Shown: positions 35,256 to 45,639 of the stretch, piece after piece | How positions within the stretch are numbered: position 1 is the first letter of the stretch | How the letters are laid out: every line of letters starts with the position of its first letter | Origin: Heloderma charlesbogerti | Lineage: Eukaryota; Chordata; Lepidosauria; Squamata; Helodermatidae | Assembly (NCBI GenBank): GCA_026122225.1 | Contig: JANEZZ010001905.1 | Coordinates: 1,054,001 to 1,118,000, forward strand | DNA: 64,000 nucleotides | Reading direction: 5' to 3' | Position numbers and translations under genes: made by a program | Notes under the pieces: model-generated | Database searches by the model: none | The model's input: the letters and a program-made list of their open reading frames with translations, nothing else | Told to the model about the DNA's origin: nothing

Positions 35256-36132
35256 TATTGCCGGATGATGGCAACTGACAAACAAAACAGCCCCAGACTT
35301 GTTTCTCTGCAACCATGTGAACCTGCTTTTCTCAAAGGCTTGAGTGAGGAGAAGGAGAAAAACCAACCCTCTTGTCTGTTTGTATAAAGTCAAATACAGT
35401 TCAGAACTTCTCTTTCCCACTGAAGAGAATTCTCTTTAAGAATTCCCCAAGATATGCCGTGTGGAATAAAGAACACAAAGAAAGAACGGGGGGGGGGGGA
35501 GGTTCTTGGAAATGTATGGGAGGGGGAGGTAGAGAGAATTCCCTAAGCCAAGTGGCTCCTTTCAGAGAGGAATTTAGGAGGCTGTGGAGGGCTTGTAAGG
35601 ATTGCACGTACTTAAATTAACTTTATGAGTTGAGGTGTCTGAGGGCTTTTACTAGCTTTTTTTAAACCGCAGAACCTGTTTAAAAGCCTCAGCAGTTCCT
35701 TGATTATGACGCCACATAGTCCTAACCCTCCTTTTGGAATAATTTCAGTCCTACAGCTATTTAGGAGAAATTAAAGTGGAGGGGGAGAAAGAAATTTGTG
35801 GAGGCTGATTGGATCCTTTGCTGTACTGAAGCTATTAAACTTCTTCAGAAGGCAAAGGTTCCAGTTTGAGGCAGTAAAATCACATGCTGTGTGAAATACC
35901 AGTATTTCACATGGAGCTCTTTCTCCCCTTCCTTCTCCCTCTTCAAAGTTTCATTGCAAGCAAGCTCCCAACAGTGGGCATGTAAGAGCAGAAAAGAAGG
36001 GAGAGAGATTTTTTGCACCTAAAAAAAACCCTACACCAGAGATTAGGGATAGCGACCTCCTAATGGTCACTTTACACACCTTCTGATTAGGATCTCTAAT
36101 CCCCTGTATGGCTCGACAGGTTTTTTTACTTT
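35256..36132. other. Intron, unassigned
   Basis: A G-run at 35490-35499 only. Confidence 0.3.
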
Positions 36133-36203
36133 TTGTTTTAGTCTTTGAGAAGGGGGTTGGACTCGATGGCCTTGTAGGCCCCTTCCAACCCTACTATTCT
36201 ACG
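36133..36203 (+). repeat. CR1 LINE 3' tail
   Basis: GGGGGTTGGACTCGATGGCC and CCCTTCCAACCCTACTATTC are the CR1 terminus. Confidence 0.75.
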
Positions 36204-36225
36204 AGGAAAGGATACTTTATGCATC

Positions 36226-36555
36226 ACTAGCACAAAAGCCACTGGACCTAACTGTCTGAAATTTGGCAGGTTCAGTCAACTCCATAGGGGTTGCCAGGCC
36301 TCCAAATTTCATGAACTTATGTGCAAGCACAAAAAAATATAGCTCTTTGCTTTGGCAGATTTTCTTGAAAATAGCAAATTTTAACTGTGACTAGCACAAA
36401 AGCCACTGGACCTAACTGCCTGAAATTGGGCAGGTTCAATCAGCCCCATGGGGGCTACTAGGTCTCCAAATGTCATGTATTTATCATACAAATGAAAAAA
36501 GGTATGGCCGTTTCTGTTTTCCAATGCAAGTCAATGGGAAAATGTAAAAAAATGG
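36226..36555. repeat. Two-copy direct repeat, 164-bp period
   Basis: CTAGCACAAAAGCCACTGGA followed by CCTAACTG starts at 36227 and again at 36391. The copies share GAAAT-TGG-CAGGTTCA, CTCCAAAT-TCATG and AAAATATAG/AAAGGTATGG blocks. The family is not recognised. Confidence 0.7.
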
Positions 36556-36589
36556 CCATTAGGACAGCTCAAAAGATCCGGCGCCCGTG

Positions 36590-36860
36590 CCCAGGTAGGC
36601 CTCTCCTAATGACGCCCCTGGCCGTCACGCATATCGGCCTGCCTGCAGTTTTTGAGCAGCAACAGAGGCCCTCCTCACTTGCCCACCTTTCAGGGCAGTT
36701 ACGTGGGCGAGTAGCTGAGAGAGGGCTTTTTCCACAGAGGCCCCACACCTCTGGAATGGGCTGCCATCGGGGGTCTGCCAGGCCCCATCACTGTAGGCAT
36801 TCAGGAAGCCTTGAAGACTTACTTGTTTACTCTGGCCCTCTCCTGATTATGTTTTATGGT
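36590..36860 (+). repeat. L2/CR1-like LINE fragment
   Basis: The plus strand encodes, across frames, AERGLF/FSTEAPHLWNGLPSG and AFRKPLKTYLFTLAL, equivalent to the [17 protein letters not shown] region of the complete LINE. Confidence 0.65.
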
Positions 36861-37084
36861 ACTGGGTTGTAGCTGCAATTGTGTTTAGGCTCTGTCTCAT
36901 GCTGGGGTGCGTGGTTTTTTGGAAGGTTTGCCATTTTTACTACCATGTCGGTTTTTATTCCATGAATTGTATTGTTCCATGCTGTCATGGGAGGGCTCCT
37001 GCCCTGAAAGCCAGCTAGAAACACTCTAAACAAACAAGCAAACACACACAATTAAGATGTCAGCCAATGACCCTCCCTTCCCTT

Positions 37085-37245
37085 GTCATGGGACTGTAGC
37101 TCAGCGGGAGAGGAGGTGCTCTGCATGCCAAACATTCCTGGCTCAATCTCCGGCAGCAGGTGGCAGAAACGACCTTCCTCTGCTTGAGACCCTGCAGAGC
37201 CGCTGCCGGTCATGGAAGACTGGACCAGATGGAGAAGCAGCATGA
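37085..37245 (+). repeat. tRNA-derived SINE, family B
   Basis: GGGACTGTAGCTCAGCGGGA (box A), GGCTCAATCTCC (box B decayed), GCTTGAGACCCTGCAGAGCC, GGACCAGATGG. Confidence 0.75.
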
Positions 37246-37484
37246 GGAGCTGGAACACCAGAGGACTGTGCGGAGGAGGGCTTGTAAGACCTCTGCACCC
37301 CCCCACCCCCCGGTGCCGCCTGCATCTGCCACCAGATCCAGAAGTTCCGAGAAATCCTGGCCTGGGAGAGACTAGCATCTCTCTGCTTCAGCAGCCATTT
37401 CTAAAGCACGAGACTCAGTTGCAGAATGGTCGTTGGAACATCTAAGGGGGAAACTGATACACTCTGTTGCCCTGCTTCTATTTT

Positions 37485-37580
37485 ATTGTATTTTAAATAT
37501 ACTGTAAGCCACCTCGAGAACTTTGGCCAGTAGGTGGTGTATAAATACTCCAAAATGGAAGGAAGGAAGGACAGACAGAC
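37485..37580 (+). repeat. LINE-like tail and (GGAA/GACA)n
   Basis: TGTAAGCCACCTCGAGAACT and GTGGTGTATAAATACTCC form a degraded LINE terminus followed by a short GGAAGGAAGGACAGACAGAC run. Confidence 0.5.
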
Positions 37581-38083
37581 CACGTCAAAAGACTAGGTGC
37601 CCATACCTAAAAATCAGGTGGAGTTTGGCAGCATGCAAGGACAGGGACTGTCTCATTTCTATACATGCTGTACCTAGTATGCTACTGAAGCCTTTCTCCA
37701 AATCCCAGACTCACTCTGTTGTTATATTTACATGTTCCAGAGCCAAGCCCTGGCAGCGAAAAGAGGTGCTGATCTGAAACAATAGCTTCTGGAGACAAGC
37801 CCAGGCTCAAATTAAGCCTGGATCTTGCTATTCCCCTTCCCTTCCTCCCCCAGGATCTCTTTTAGAGGAGCTCTGACTTCATCCAAATACCGACTCCTGG
37901 GAAAGCAACAGGAGAGGACATCAGGCCAGCACCTGCTGGTTTCTTCCCGTGTGTGACATTTGTGATTCACATGGAGGCCAACCTCTGAGCAGGTGAAGTG
38001 CTGGGAATGGAGAGAGCAGAATCCCCACTCCTGTGCAACCAAATGCCACATGGTCTCCTGAACCCCAGATTTCGCAAGTGTTG

Positions 38084-38115
38084 TCATTGCCGGCGCTGTC
38101 TGGACGCTTCCTTAC
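38084..38115 (-). other. Possible read-through tail for soluble IL1RAP
   Basis: If the donor after the Ig3 exon is not used, the frame continues as G-K-E-A-S-R-Q-R-R-Q and stops at TGA (38084-38086). The human soluble form ends with a short unique tail that also looks like donor read-through. A minus-strand AATAAA at 37482-37487 could serve polyadenylation, but it sits in LINE-derived sequence. No transcript evidence is available. Confidence 0.3.
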
Positions 38116-38264
38116 CTTTCATCTTCACAACTGCCTGTCTGTAAACAGTCCCATTATTGTTATGGGCATAGCAGGTATAGTTGCGCTTCAAGTCCCGCTC
38201 TGTGACCTTTGGGATGATCAGAGTCTTCTCAATAATCACATCTCCAATGCCTAAGAGGGTCTTC
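38116..38264 (-). CDS. IL1RAP: IL1RAP exon, second half of Ig3
   Basis: This 149-bp exon has acceptor TTTCCAG, one base completing Thr, 49 codons, and donor AAAG|GTAAGG in phase 1. Motifs are IIEKTLIIPKVTERDLKRNY, then YTCYAHNNNGT and QAVVKMK. It closes Ig3 (Cys in YTCYA) and reaches the membrane stalk. Sequons are NYT and NGT. In mammals the soluble IL1RAP form ends just after this exon. Here read-through of the donor stays open for ten codons, then meets TGA at 38084-38086, which would give a comparable short tail. Confidence 0.93.
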
Positions 38265-38289
38265 CTGGAAACATAAATTTATACACCGT

Positions 38290-38990
38290 TTTCCAGTGGG
38301 CTATCAAAGCAGTTGCCAAAAATGATGAAAAACATCAAATGCAACCATGAAACACGGTGAAATAATCACTGGTTAAGCTAGAACCACACGCCTCAGTGTG
38401 CCTGCCTGCCGAATCTCAAGGGGGAGGCGTTCCAGAGGGTGGCTGCTGTGCTCTACGTGCTCTGTTGCAGGTACTCCTGAGGGGATCCTCTGGAGCATGT
38501 GGCACTGCCAGCACTGCGGAGGCTGGGCAGGGACCTAAGTGATGAGATGATCCCAAAGGTAACCTGGTCCCAAGTGGTTTAGAGCTTTATATATTAACAC
38601 CTGGCCTGGTCGCTCACCAGCAGCCATGCAGCTCTTTTAACAGCCCGTCCGTAGCCTCGCTGCTGCAGCTTCCGGACCAAAGCCAAGGGCAGCCCTTCAT
38701 GGACCGCATTACAACAATCCCGTCTTGAGGTTACCAGTCGCTGAACCATCGTGGCAAAGCTACTGTGGTCCACAAATGGCTGTACCTGAGGAACCAGCCG
38801 TAGCTGGTAAAAGACGCTGCTAGCTGCCAAGTCCACTGGAGCCTCTAGTGTCAAAGACAGGTCAGGGTGCACCTGTTCCTTCAGGGGACGTGCAGCCCCA
38901 TCCAGGACAGACAATGGACCGAATTCCCAGACCCGGGATCCACCCACCCGCTTCTGTCCTGCCAGGATCCAAACTCAGTCTGGGAGATAT
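38290..38990 (-). repeat. L2/CR1-like LINE fragment
   Basis: The minus strand reads VFYQLRLVPQVQPFVDHSSF and VTSRRDCCNAVHEGLPLALV, matching [20 protein letters not shown] and [19 protein letters not shown] of the complete LINE. It is frameshifted and lies between the Ig3 exons. Confidence 0.8.
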
Positions 38991-39250
38991 TTAGGAGAAG
39001 CCCTTCTTTCTGTCCAGGAAGTCAAGACAGGGCCTTCTCAGTGGCTGTTCCTAAACTCTGGAACTCCTTGCCAAGGGAGGCCCACTTAGCTCCAGCTCAG
39101 ATGACCTTCTGTCCACAGGCAAATACATTTTTTATTAGGCAGGCCTTTGGTCCCATAAGCCACTGGTACGACCACTGTAAATGTTGTGATTTAGTTAATG
39201 GGCTCTCGTTTTTAATCGGCTTTCACTGAAGTTTTACCTATCTGTTTTTT
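38991..39250 (+). repeat. L2/CR1-like LINE fragment, opposite strand
   Basis: The plus strand reads AFSVAVPKLWNSLPREAHLA and TFFIRQAFGP, the last part of the LINE protein. It abuts a minus-strand copy, so two insertions meet here. Confidence 0.65.
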
Positions 39251-39705
39251 GGTTTTATTATTCTATACTTCACTTTGAATTTTACTTTGGCTAACTGCTC
39301 TGAGCACCATTTGGTGGGAAGGCAGGGCACACTTTTAGCAAGCAAGCAAGCAAAAGAACACAAGCTTTGTATGTTCGTATTTTTCTTTGCTCTGGCTAGC
39401 ATAGATCTATCCATACGAACCATGCATGTAACAGGGAAAGGGAAGCAGCTTATAGCCTGATTTCCCCTTTCTTTCTTTTTTGGCTTGCAACAAGCAACAG
39501 AGGGCAACTGTTGAGGGAAAGCGAGGGTCTTACTACACAACCCCTCAACTGTAGCAAATCCCGGATTTTCTGCCCAAGCCCCCACCCACACTTGCTGCCC
39601 TACAGAGCCTCAATTGTGCTTTCGCCTGGCATTACTGATTACCTTCACCTTGGACTAAGCAACCACATTCCCATTTTAGACCACAAGGAGGCATTTGGCT
39701 CTTAC
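39251..39705. other. Intron next to the Ig3 exon, unassigned
   Basis: Nothing recognised. Confidence 0.3.
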
Positions 39706-39835
39706 GTGTCGGAGGTGTTGAACTTGAGGTCCGTGATGTCATCTGTATTTCTTCCATCGATCATCCACCAGACCTCTTGTGGAGAGTCCTTCAGGAATGT
39801 GAAACGAACCTCACAATGGAGAGAGAGCTTTGTTC
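39706..39835 (-). CDS. IL1RAP: IL1RAP exon, first half of Ig3
   Basis: This 130-bp exon has acceptor CATGCTAG, phase 1 entry completing Gly, 42 codons, and donor GACAC|GTAAGA in phase 2. It encodes TKLSLHCEVRFTFLKDS then EVWWMIDGRNTDDIT, matching the IL1RAP Ig3 pattern (Cys, then VWW-IDG, then DDIT). The Cys pairs with the one in the 38116 exon. A sequon NTS lies near the end. The exon base before GT is C, slightly unusual, but the phase agrees with the next exon. Confidence 0.92.
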
Positions 39836-39894
39836 CTAGCATGAATATAATCAGTATAATGTTAACAACAATATTTAATATCAGCCATGTACTT

Positions 39895-40410
39895 ACACCA
39901 TAAGAACATAAGAAGAGCCCTGCTGGATCAGACTAAAGGCCTCTCTCATCCAGAATCCTGTTTCCCACAGCGGCCACGCAGATGCCCCAATGGGAAGCCC
40001 ACAAGCAGGACAAGAGGGCAACAGCACTCTCCCCTCTTTGTTCCCCAAGAACTGGTATTGATAGCCACACTGCCTTGGATACTGGAGGTAGCGTATAGCC
40101 ATCAGGACTAGTAGACATTGATAGCCTTCTCCTCCATGTATTTGTCTAATCCCCTTTTGAAGCCATCCAAATTGGTGGCCTTCACTCCATCTTGTGATAG
40201 CGAATGCCACAGTTTAACTCTGCACTGTGTGAAGAAGTCCTGCTTTTTGTCTCTCCTTCATCTCCCACCATTCAGCTTCATGGGATGACCCCACTGGGTC
40301 CTAGTGTTATGGGAGAGGCTTATGGATCCACTCCCTCCACAGCATGCATAGTTTTATACACTCTATTGTGCCCCCCATGACTCGCCGACCTCGACTTGGA
40401 GAATCTTCCC
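39895..40410 (+). repeat. CR1-type LINE segment, best copy
   Basis: ATAAGAACATAAGAAGAGCC, CTGCTGGATCAGAC, CATCCAGAATCCTGTTTCCC and GTTTAACTCTGCACTGTGTG make a nearly complete copy of the segment repeated at 7270, 13190, 19605, 20145, 34222 and 45640. Confidence 0.8.
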
Positions 40411-40444
40411 AGTAAGCTAGGTTTGCTAGCTGCTGCCCACTTTC

Positions 40445-40735
40445 TGGCTGCTGTCATTCATGCTTTGGTGACTTCCACTCTATGTGGAAGATGTTCCAGA
40501 TACTTCAGCTGGTGCAGAATGTGATGGGCTTGCAATCTTCTGCTGAGGCCCTGCTCTGGCTTCCACCTCATGTGAAAGTGAGATGAGCCTCCACCAGGCC
40601 TTAGCTGTAGCTGCTCCGAAGTTACAGAACTCCCTTCTGAGAGAAGATGTGTAAGGCCCTAGGTCTGTAAGCCAGCTAACAGTGGTTGAGAGAGCCTTAG
40701 AGATCCATAATGCTCTCTGCTTTGGTTCATTATTA
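40445..40735 (+). repeat. L2/CR1-like LINE fragment
   Basis: CATGCTTTGGTGACTTCCAC and GAGGCCCTGCTCTGGCTTCC fit a decayed HALVTS...LHWLPV region. Its 40610-40669 part is the source of the copied patch at 41211. Confidence 0.5.
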
Positions 40736-40749
40736 TTGCAATGTTCTTG

Positions 40750-41711
40750 CAGGTAGGCCTCTTGGCTTGTAAGATGAGTCAAAGATGACACAAAATTGGG
40801 TGGGATAGTTAATACTTTGGGAGACAGAAACAAAATTCAAAGTGATCTTGATAGACTGGAGCGCTGGGCAGAAAACAACAGAATGACATTGAATAGGGAT
40901 AAATGCCAAGTTCTGCACCGAGGAAAAAGAAACCAAATGCACAGTTACAAGATGGGGGATAAATGGCTCACCAACGCTACAAGCGAGAAGGATCTTGGAA
41001 TTGTTGTCACTCACAAGCGGAATACGAGCCAACAATGTGATGTGGTTGCAAAAAAGGCAAATGCTATTTGGGGCTGCATTCATAGAAGCATAGCTTCCAA
41101 ATCCTGGGAAGTACTAGTTCCCCTGTACTCAGCACTGGTTAGGCCTCATCTGGAGTACTGTGTCCAGTTCTGGGCACCGCACTTTAAGAAGGATGCAAAC
41201 AAGCTGGAGACCTGCTCTGAAGTTACAGAACTCCCTTCTGAGAGAAGATGTGTAAGGCCCCAGGCCTGTAGAGGGTTCAGAGGAGGGCAACAAAGATGAT
41301 CAGGGGACTGGAAACAAAGCCCTATGAAGAGAGACTGAAAGAGCTGGGCATGTTTAGCCTTGAGAAGAGAAGACTGAGGGGAGATAGGATAGCGCTCTCC
41401 AAGGACTTGAAAGGTTGTCCCAGAGAGGAAGGCCAGGATCTCTTCTTGATCCTCCCAGAGTGCAGGACACGGAATAATGGGCTCAAGTGAGAGGAAGCCA
41501 GATTCCGGCTGAATCTGACTGCTAGAGCAATACGACAATGGAACCAACTACCCAGGGAGATGGTGGGCTCTCCCACACTGGAGGCCTTCAAGACGAGGCT
41601 GGACAGCCATCTGTCAGGGATGCCCTGACTTGGATTCCTGCATTGAGCAGGGGGTTGGACTCGATGGTCTTGTAGGCCCCTTCCAAGCCCACTATTCTAT
41701 GATTCTATGAT
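40750..41711 (+). mobile_element. CR1 LINE with an inserted patch
   Basis: Encodes SDLDRLERWAENNRMTLNRD, GKRNQMHSYKMGDKWL, KDLGIVVTHKRNTSQQCDV and [20 protein letters not shown], ending TTCTATGATTCTATGATTC. The frame is interrupted at 41211-41270 by foreign sequence. The copy also lacks the usual block between CGGCTGAAT and CTGACTGCTAGAGC. Confidence 0.9.
41211..41270 (+). repeat. 60-bp templated insertion inside CR1
   Basis: Other CR1 copies here read CTGGAGAGGGTTCAGAGG without a break. This one has 60 bp between CTGGAGA and GAGGGTTC that match 40610-40669 with about four substitutions. Confidence 0.85.
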
Positions 41712-41723
41712 TCAAAGGTTGAT

Positions 41724-42140
41724 ATGACTGCCTCAGCACATTCCATGCTAATGAGCTCTGGTACCGTTTATCTTATCAGAGTCTCCGATGTGCCCAAGAC
41801 GTGAAGCTATGTTTGTCTTAAAGCTACAGGTGTCTGTGCTGGGAAAACCCTGATAGTCTTGCTTCTGCCAAATAGGTTACCATGCACTGTTGGGCTATGC
41901 TGGGAATGTTGTAGATGAACCCTAATTAACTCTTGCTCCTGTCATAGTGCCTCACTGCTACGCCTGGATAACATGTATGATATAAAACCCTTCGTGCACT
42001 ACAGCTCTTTGTTCAGAGAAGCTGTCTGATCCAACCACTGGGTACACCTATGCACTGTAAGTACTCAATAAAAGTCTGCTTGTAAGTAAACCTCGATCTG
42101 GCTTATCACTTTCTCAGCACCTCTAAATCTTGGCAGCCCA
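41724..42140 (+). mobile_element. Probable endogenous-retrovirus LTR (solo or 5' remnant)
   Basis: The stretch has LTR order: TATAAAA at 41981-41987, a likely R start near 42000 (CTCTTTGTTCAGAG), AATAAA at 42067-42072, a T/G-rich part, and an end near CTTGGCA. The next bases, TGGCAGCCCACAGCTGGGGC, resemble a lysine-tRNA primer-binding site with small insertions. No gag, pol or env follows; a CR1 begins at about 42200. The 5' boundary is uncertain. Confidence 0.5.
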
Positions 42141-42197
42141 CAGCTGGGGCATACAAGGTGAAACAGCCTCCTCCTCGCCGGCTTTCTGCATGCAATT

Positions 42198-42560
42198 CAC
42201 AGAATCATACAATAGTAGGGCTGGAAGGGGCCTACAAGGCCATCAAGTCCAACCCCCTGCTCAATGCAGGAATCCAAGTCAGAGCATCCCTGACAGGTGG
42301 CTGTCCAGCCTCATCTTGAATGCCTCCAGTGTGGGAGAGCCCACTACCTCCCTAGGTCATGGGTTCCATTGTTGTATGCTCTGACAGTCAGGAAGTTTTT
42401 CCTGATGTTCAGTCGGAATCTGGCTTCCTGGAACTTGAGCCCATGATTCCGTGTCCTGCACTCTGGGATGACTGAGAAGAGATCCTGGCCTTCCTCTCTG
42501 GGACAACCTTTCAAGTACTTGAAGAGTGCTATCCTAACTCTCCTCAGTCTTGAAGACCAT
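42198..42560 (-). mobile_element. CR1 LINE 3' end
   Basis: AGAATCATACAATAGTAGGG, CCAACCCCCTGCTCAATGCA and the minus-strand protein [20 protein letters not shown] identify a 5'-truncated CR1. Confidence 0.85.
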
Positions 42561-43404
42561 TCTTCTTCAGCTGGACTTTGGGAACTGATCACTGCTTCAC
42601 CATGTTTCCTTTTATTTAAGTTCACTGCTGTGCTGCTGTTTTCAGTTTGTATTTTATTGTTACTGTTCATCTCCCCTGGGTCCTCTCCTTCTCCTTGGGG
42701 GATGAGGCCATGAAGTTGGAGAGAAAGTCAGAGGGTGAGAGGGAATTGCCCTTGGGGCCGGACTCAGACGTTCTGGGCTGGAGGGCCCCATCCTGCAGGG
42801 ACCTCTTCAGCCAGCAGTGGTTGCATTGCCACCCTCCAGTGGGAACCCACGCCATCAGAGTTGACAGCTGCTGACGTGGGCAAGACCCCCTCTACCAGGA
42901 GAGACGTCTCCCACCTAACTGCCCCGACTGAGTGGCAGCTCTGTTTAAAGGTCAGTGGAGTTTCCTGGTACAGAAGCAACATTCGAAACATGCTCCAGCT
43001 CCACAGGAAGCCAAGCCAAGTCCTGCAGCCCTGCTCTGCTTGCCAAAACCTGAACACTTGCTATGAACACCCCCGCCCCCCACACTTGGTCAGAACCTTT
43101 GCTTTACTGGAGCAGGACACTACTTTAATTTGTAGTACACTCAACAGCTATATAGAAGAACACCACCACCACCACCAACATATTAATACAAGGAAAGACT
43201 ACTTGTTTGGGGCTCTAGAGGTAAGAAAAAGGTTGAAAGAGAAGGAATATAATAGAGTTTGTAGAAGTATGCATGGGGGAGTGGACTTCATTTGGTTTGG
43301 TGGGTCTCAAGGCACTGAAAGCGTCACTCTAGGCCTAAACCACACTCTTTGAGCAAGCATTGTTTCAGTTCAGGATAATCTAGGTCAACAATCCTAAAAG
43401 CAGG
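42561..43404. other. Intron, unassigned
   Basis: A short CAC run at 43161-43178 is present. The 205-codon open frame at 42735-43352 has no recognisable domain and I do not call it. Confidence 0.3.
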
Positions 43405-43474
43405 TACGGGAGCTGAGTGCCAGAGCATGGGCTTGACATGAAAAGCTCCCAGGTTCAATCCCTCGCATCTCTAG
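43405..43474 (+). repeat. SINE family B head fragment
   Basis: GGGAGCTGAGTGCCAGAGCA, AGGTTCAATCCC (box B) and GCATCTCTAGG are the tRNA-like head; the element stops where a hAT-like terminus begins. Confidence 0.6.
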
Positions 43475-43700
43475 GTAGTGCTGTGCCAAAAATTCTCCCA
43501 CATTTTTTCAACCATTCTCATTCAATTTGATTGGAAAGAAATAGCTTTTGAAAAGAAATTTAATTAATGGTGAAGATAATTTCAGACAAATTCTCATGGT
43601 TTGGGTTTCTTGTGCTTATCTTACTTATGAGGTAGCCAAGGAGTGTGTGTAAGTGTCCCGTCTGTACAATCATCTCTCTGGCAGCCTGTAGCCTCCTCAG
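43475..43700 (+). mobile_element. Possible hAT-like fragment
   Basis: It starts TAGTGCTGTGCCAAAAATTC, almost the same terminus as the element at 60951. The far end is not visible, so its length is unknown. Confidence 0.35.
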
Positions 43701-43734
43701 CTTCCCGCACTTCAATTAAAGCCAAGGGGAAGAT

Positions 43735-44490
43735 ATCATGAGGCAACTCCAGTTGGTACGCCAATTACGCCTGTTCCTGGATAGGGATGGCCTAGCCACA
43801 ATGACCTATGCTCTGGTAACCTCACGATTAGACTACTGCAATGCGCTCTGTGAGGGGCTGCCCTCGTGCGTGGGTCAGAAGCTGCAGAGAGTGCAGAATG
43901 CAGCAGCCGGGGGGCTCCCTGGGACACCCAGCTATGCTCACGTAACACCGGTGTTAAAAGAACTGCACTGGCTGCCTGTTAGCTACCGAGAAGCGTACAA
44001 GGTTAAGCTACTGTCCTATGAAGCCCTAAACGGCTTGGGACCAGGAGGCCTAGCAGACTGCCTCCCCTTACCCATACCCAGGGACCTTTAAGACCAGCAG
44101 AGAGGCCTTGCTGGCCATTCCAAAACGGACGGAACGTCACCGTGAAGAACCCCGACGGCGGGCCTTCTCTGCCGCGGCACCCGCCCTCTGGACAACCCCC
44201 CCCCCCATGCAGTTTGGGAGGAAGAGAACGTGGCACCTTTCAGACGCTTCTTGATGACACACCTTTTCACCCAGGCTTTCCCTGGGCTGTAAGTAAATTA
44301 ATCACGCCGCTCCATTTTGCTGCTCCTTGAATTATTTTTACTGTAGTTGTTTCAATTTTGTGCTTTTAATGTTGTGTTGTTAATGCTGTGTTTTTAATAA
44401 TGTATTTAAAAACATTTTAATATTTATTGTAACCCCTGAGGGATTTTATTATGTTCAGTGGTATACAAATGCTGCAAATAAATATAGAAA
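43735..44490 (+). mobile_element. L2/CR1-like LINE, 3' third
   Basis: The plus strand reads [53 protein letters not shown] and [10 protein letters not shown], then shifts frame. The 3' UTR ends GGTATACAAATGCTGCAAAT followed by AAATA. It is a diverged relative of the LINE at 121-3400. Confidence 0.85.
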
Positions 44491-45196
44491 TACTTCCAAA
44501 TCAGGAATTGCAGGCAGCCTGGGAGGCTGCAGAGCAATGGAGAGATGTGTAACAAAGAAAACACACACACACACACAGCACAACAACATGAATTATAAAA
44601 CACCCTGAGACAGAACACTGGAAGCATCTTTCAGGGGGGAAGAAAACTTCCAGGATGCTGGAGGACAGATTTTGGCTCAGCACTGGCCCCACCTCTTCCC
44701 TGGACCTGGACACAGCACTGCCCCCCTCATACTTGCACTGCGGTGGGCACAGAATGGGGGCCAGCAGGGTTGATGCTGCTGCCACTTGCAATGGCAGCAC
44801 CAAACTACCAAAAAGGAGGTACCACAAGCCCTGCCAATGGTGAGCCCTACCCTGTGAGAAACTGCTGAGAATTTTTCCTCCCCCTGGAGAGCTTCGGTGA
44901 AATGGTCCCCGCAGTTTCCCAAACAGGGTGGAGAGTTCTGAGAGGCCCTTTGCGCACGGCTTTGTCTCTTGTCTTCCACTGTAGACAAGACTAGGTGCGA
45001 CGGGTCAGTGATCTGGCTCAGGGTGAGGCAGCTTCCGATGCGCTGGATGGCAGGTGGCCAAGCCAGGGGTGCTGAGAAATCTCTCCCTGCAGCTGATCGC
45101 TGGCCTGGACATCCACGCTGGCTTGAAAATGAAGATGCTGATTTTGATCAATAGGTCTTGAATCAGGAAAATGGACAGCTGCTGCTGGAACGTTAC
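44491..45196. other. Intron, unassigned
   Basis: (AC)n at 44560-44578 only. Confidence 0.4.
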
Positions 45197-45268
45197 CTGC
45201 TTTGACTTCATAGACGACCCGCTCGTTTGGAGAGATTATCTGTGGGGCCTTTGAATTGTTCGGAGCCC
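45197..45268 (-). CDS. IL1RAP: IL1RAP short exon, linker to Ig3
   Basis: This 72-bp exon encodes 23 full codons, APNNSKAPQIISPNERVVYE followed by VKA, between split glycine codons. Acceptor CTTTTGGCAG and donor GCAG|GTAACG are both phase 1. The length and the order P-x-I-x-SPN-x-x-VVYE match the small IL1RAP exon between Ig2 and Ig3. One sequon (NNS) is present. The reading frame is too short to stand out alone and is supported by phase agreement on both sides. Confidence 0.9.
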
Positions 45269-45383
45269 CTGCCAAAAGACATAACATCAAAGAAAACGGA
45301 GGGGAATTTTTAGCACAGTTGCATTGGTTGAGTTTCTGTAGGTCTTGAGAAAACCAACCCCAGCCAAGGCCTTCCTCTAGATC

Positions 45384-45475
45384 AGGCCTGGGCAACATGT
45401 GGCCCTCCAGATGTTTGGCCTACAACTCCCACCATCCCTCACCACTGGCTGGGCCTGATGGGAGTTTTAGGCCAA
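45384..45475. repeat. Palindromic hairpin MITE, copy 7
   Basis: CTGGGCAACATGTGGCCCTC, CTACAACTCCCACCATCCCT and GGGCCTGATGGGAGTTTTAG; the right arm is incomplete. It lies about 115 bp upstream of the short linker exon's acceptor. Confidence 0.55.
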
Positions 45476-45639
45476 AACAGTGGAGGGAAAAATCACCAGG
45501 GTTCTAGATCCCAAGGGAAAAAGCACCAGCCCCTTTCTCCACTCCCTGCTTCCACAAAGTGTACGTCTCAGCCATCAGCCCAACTCCACAGAGCTGGCAG
45601 GCTGCACCTGAGAGAACACACATATGAGAACTGCTTAAG

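Noticed and set aside
42735..43352. 205-codon plus-strand open frame
   Set aside because: No domain, low-complexity composition, a His run, and it lies in an IL1RAP intron opposite the gene.
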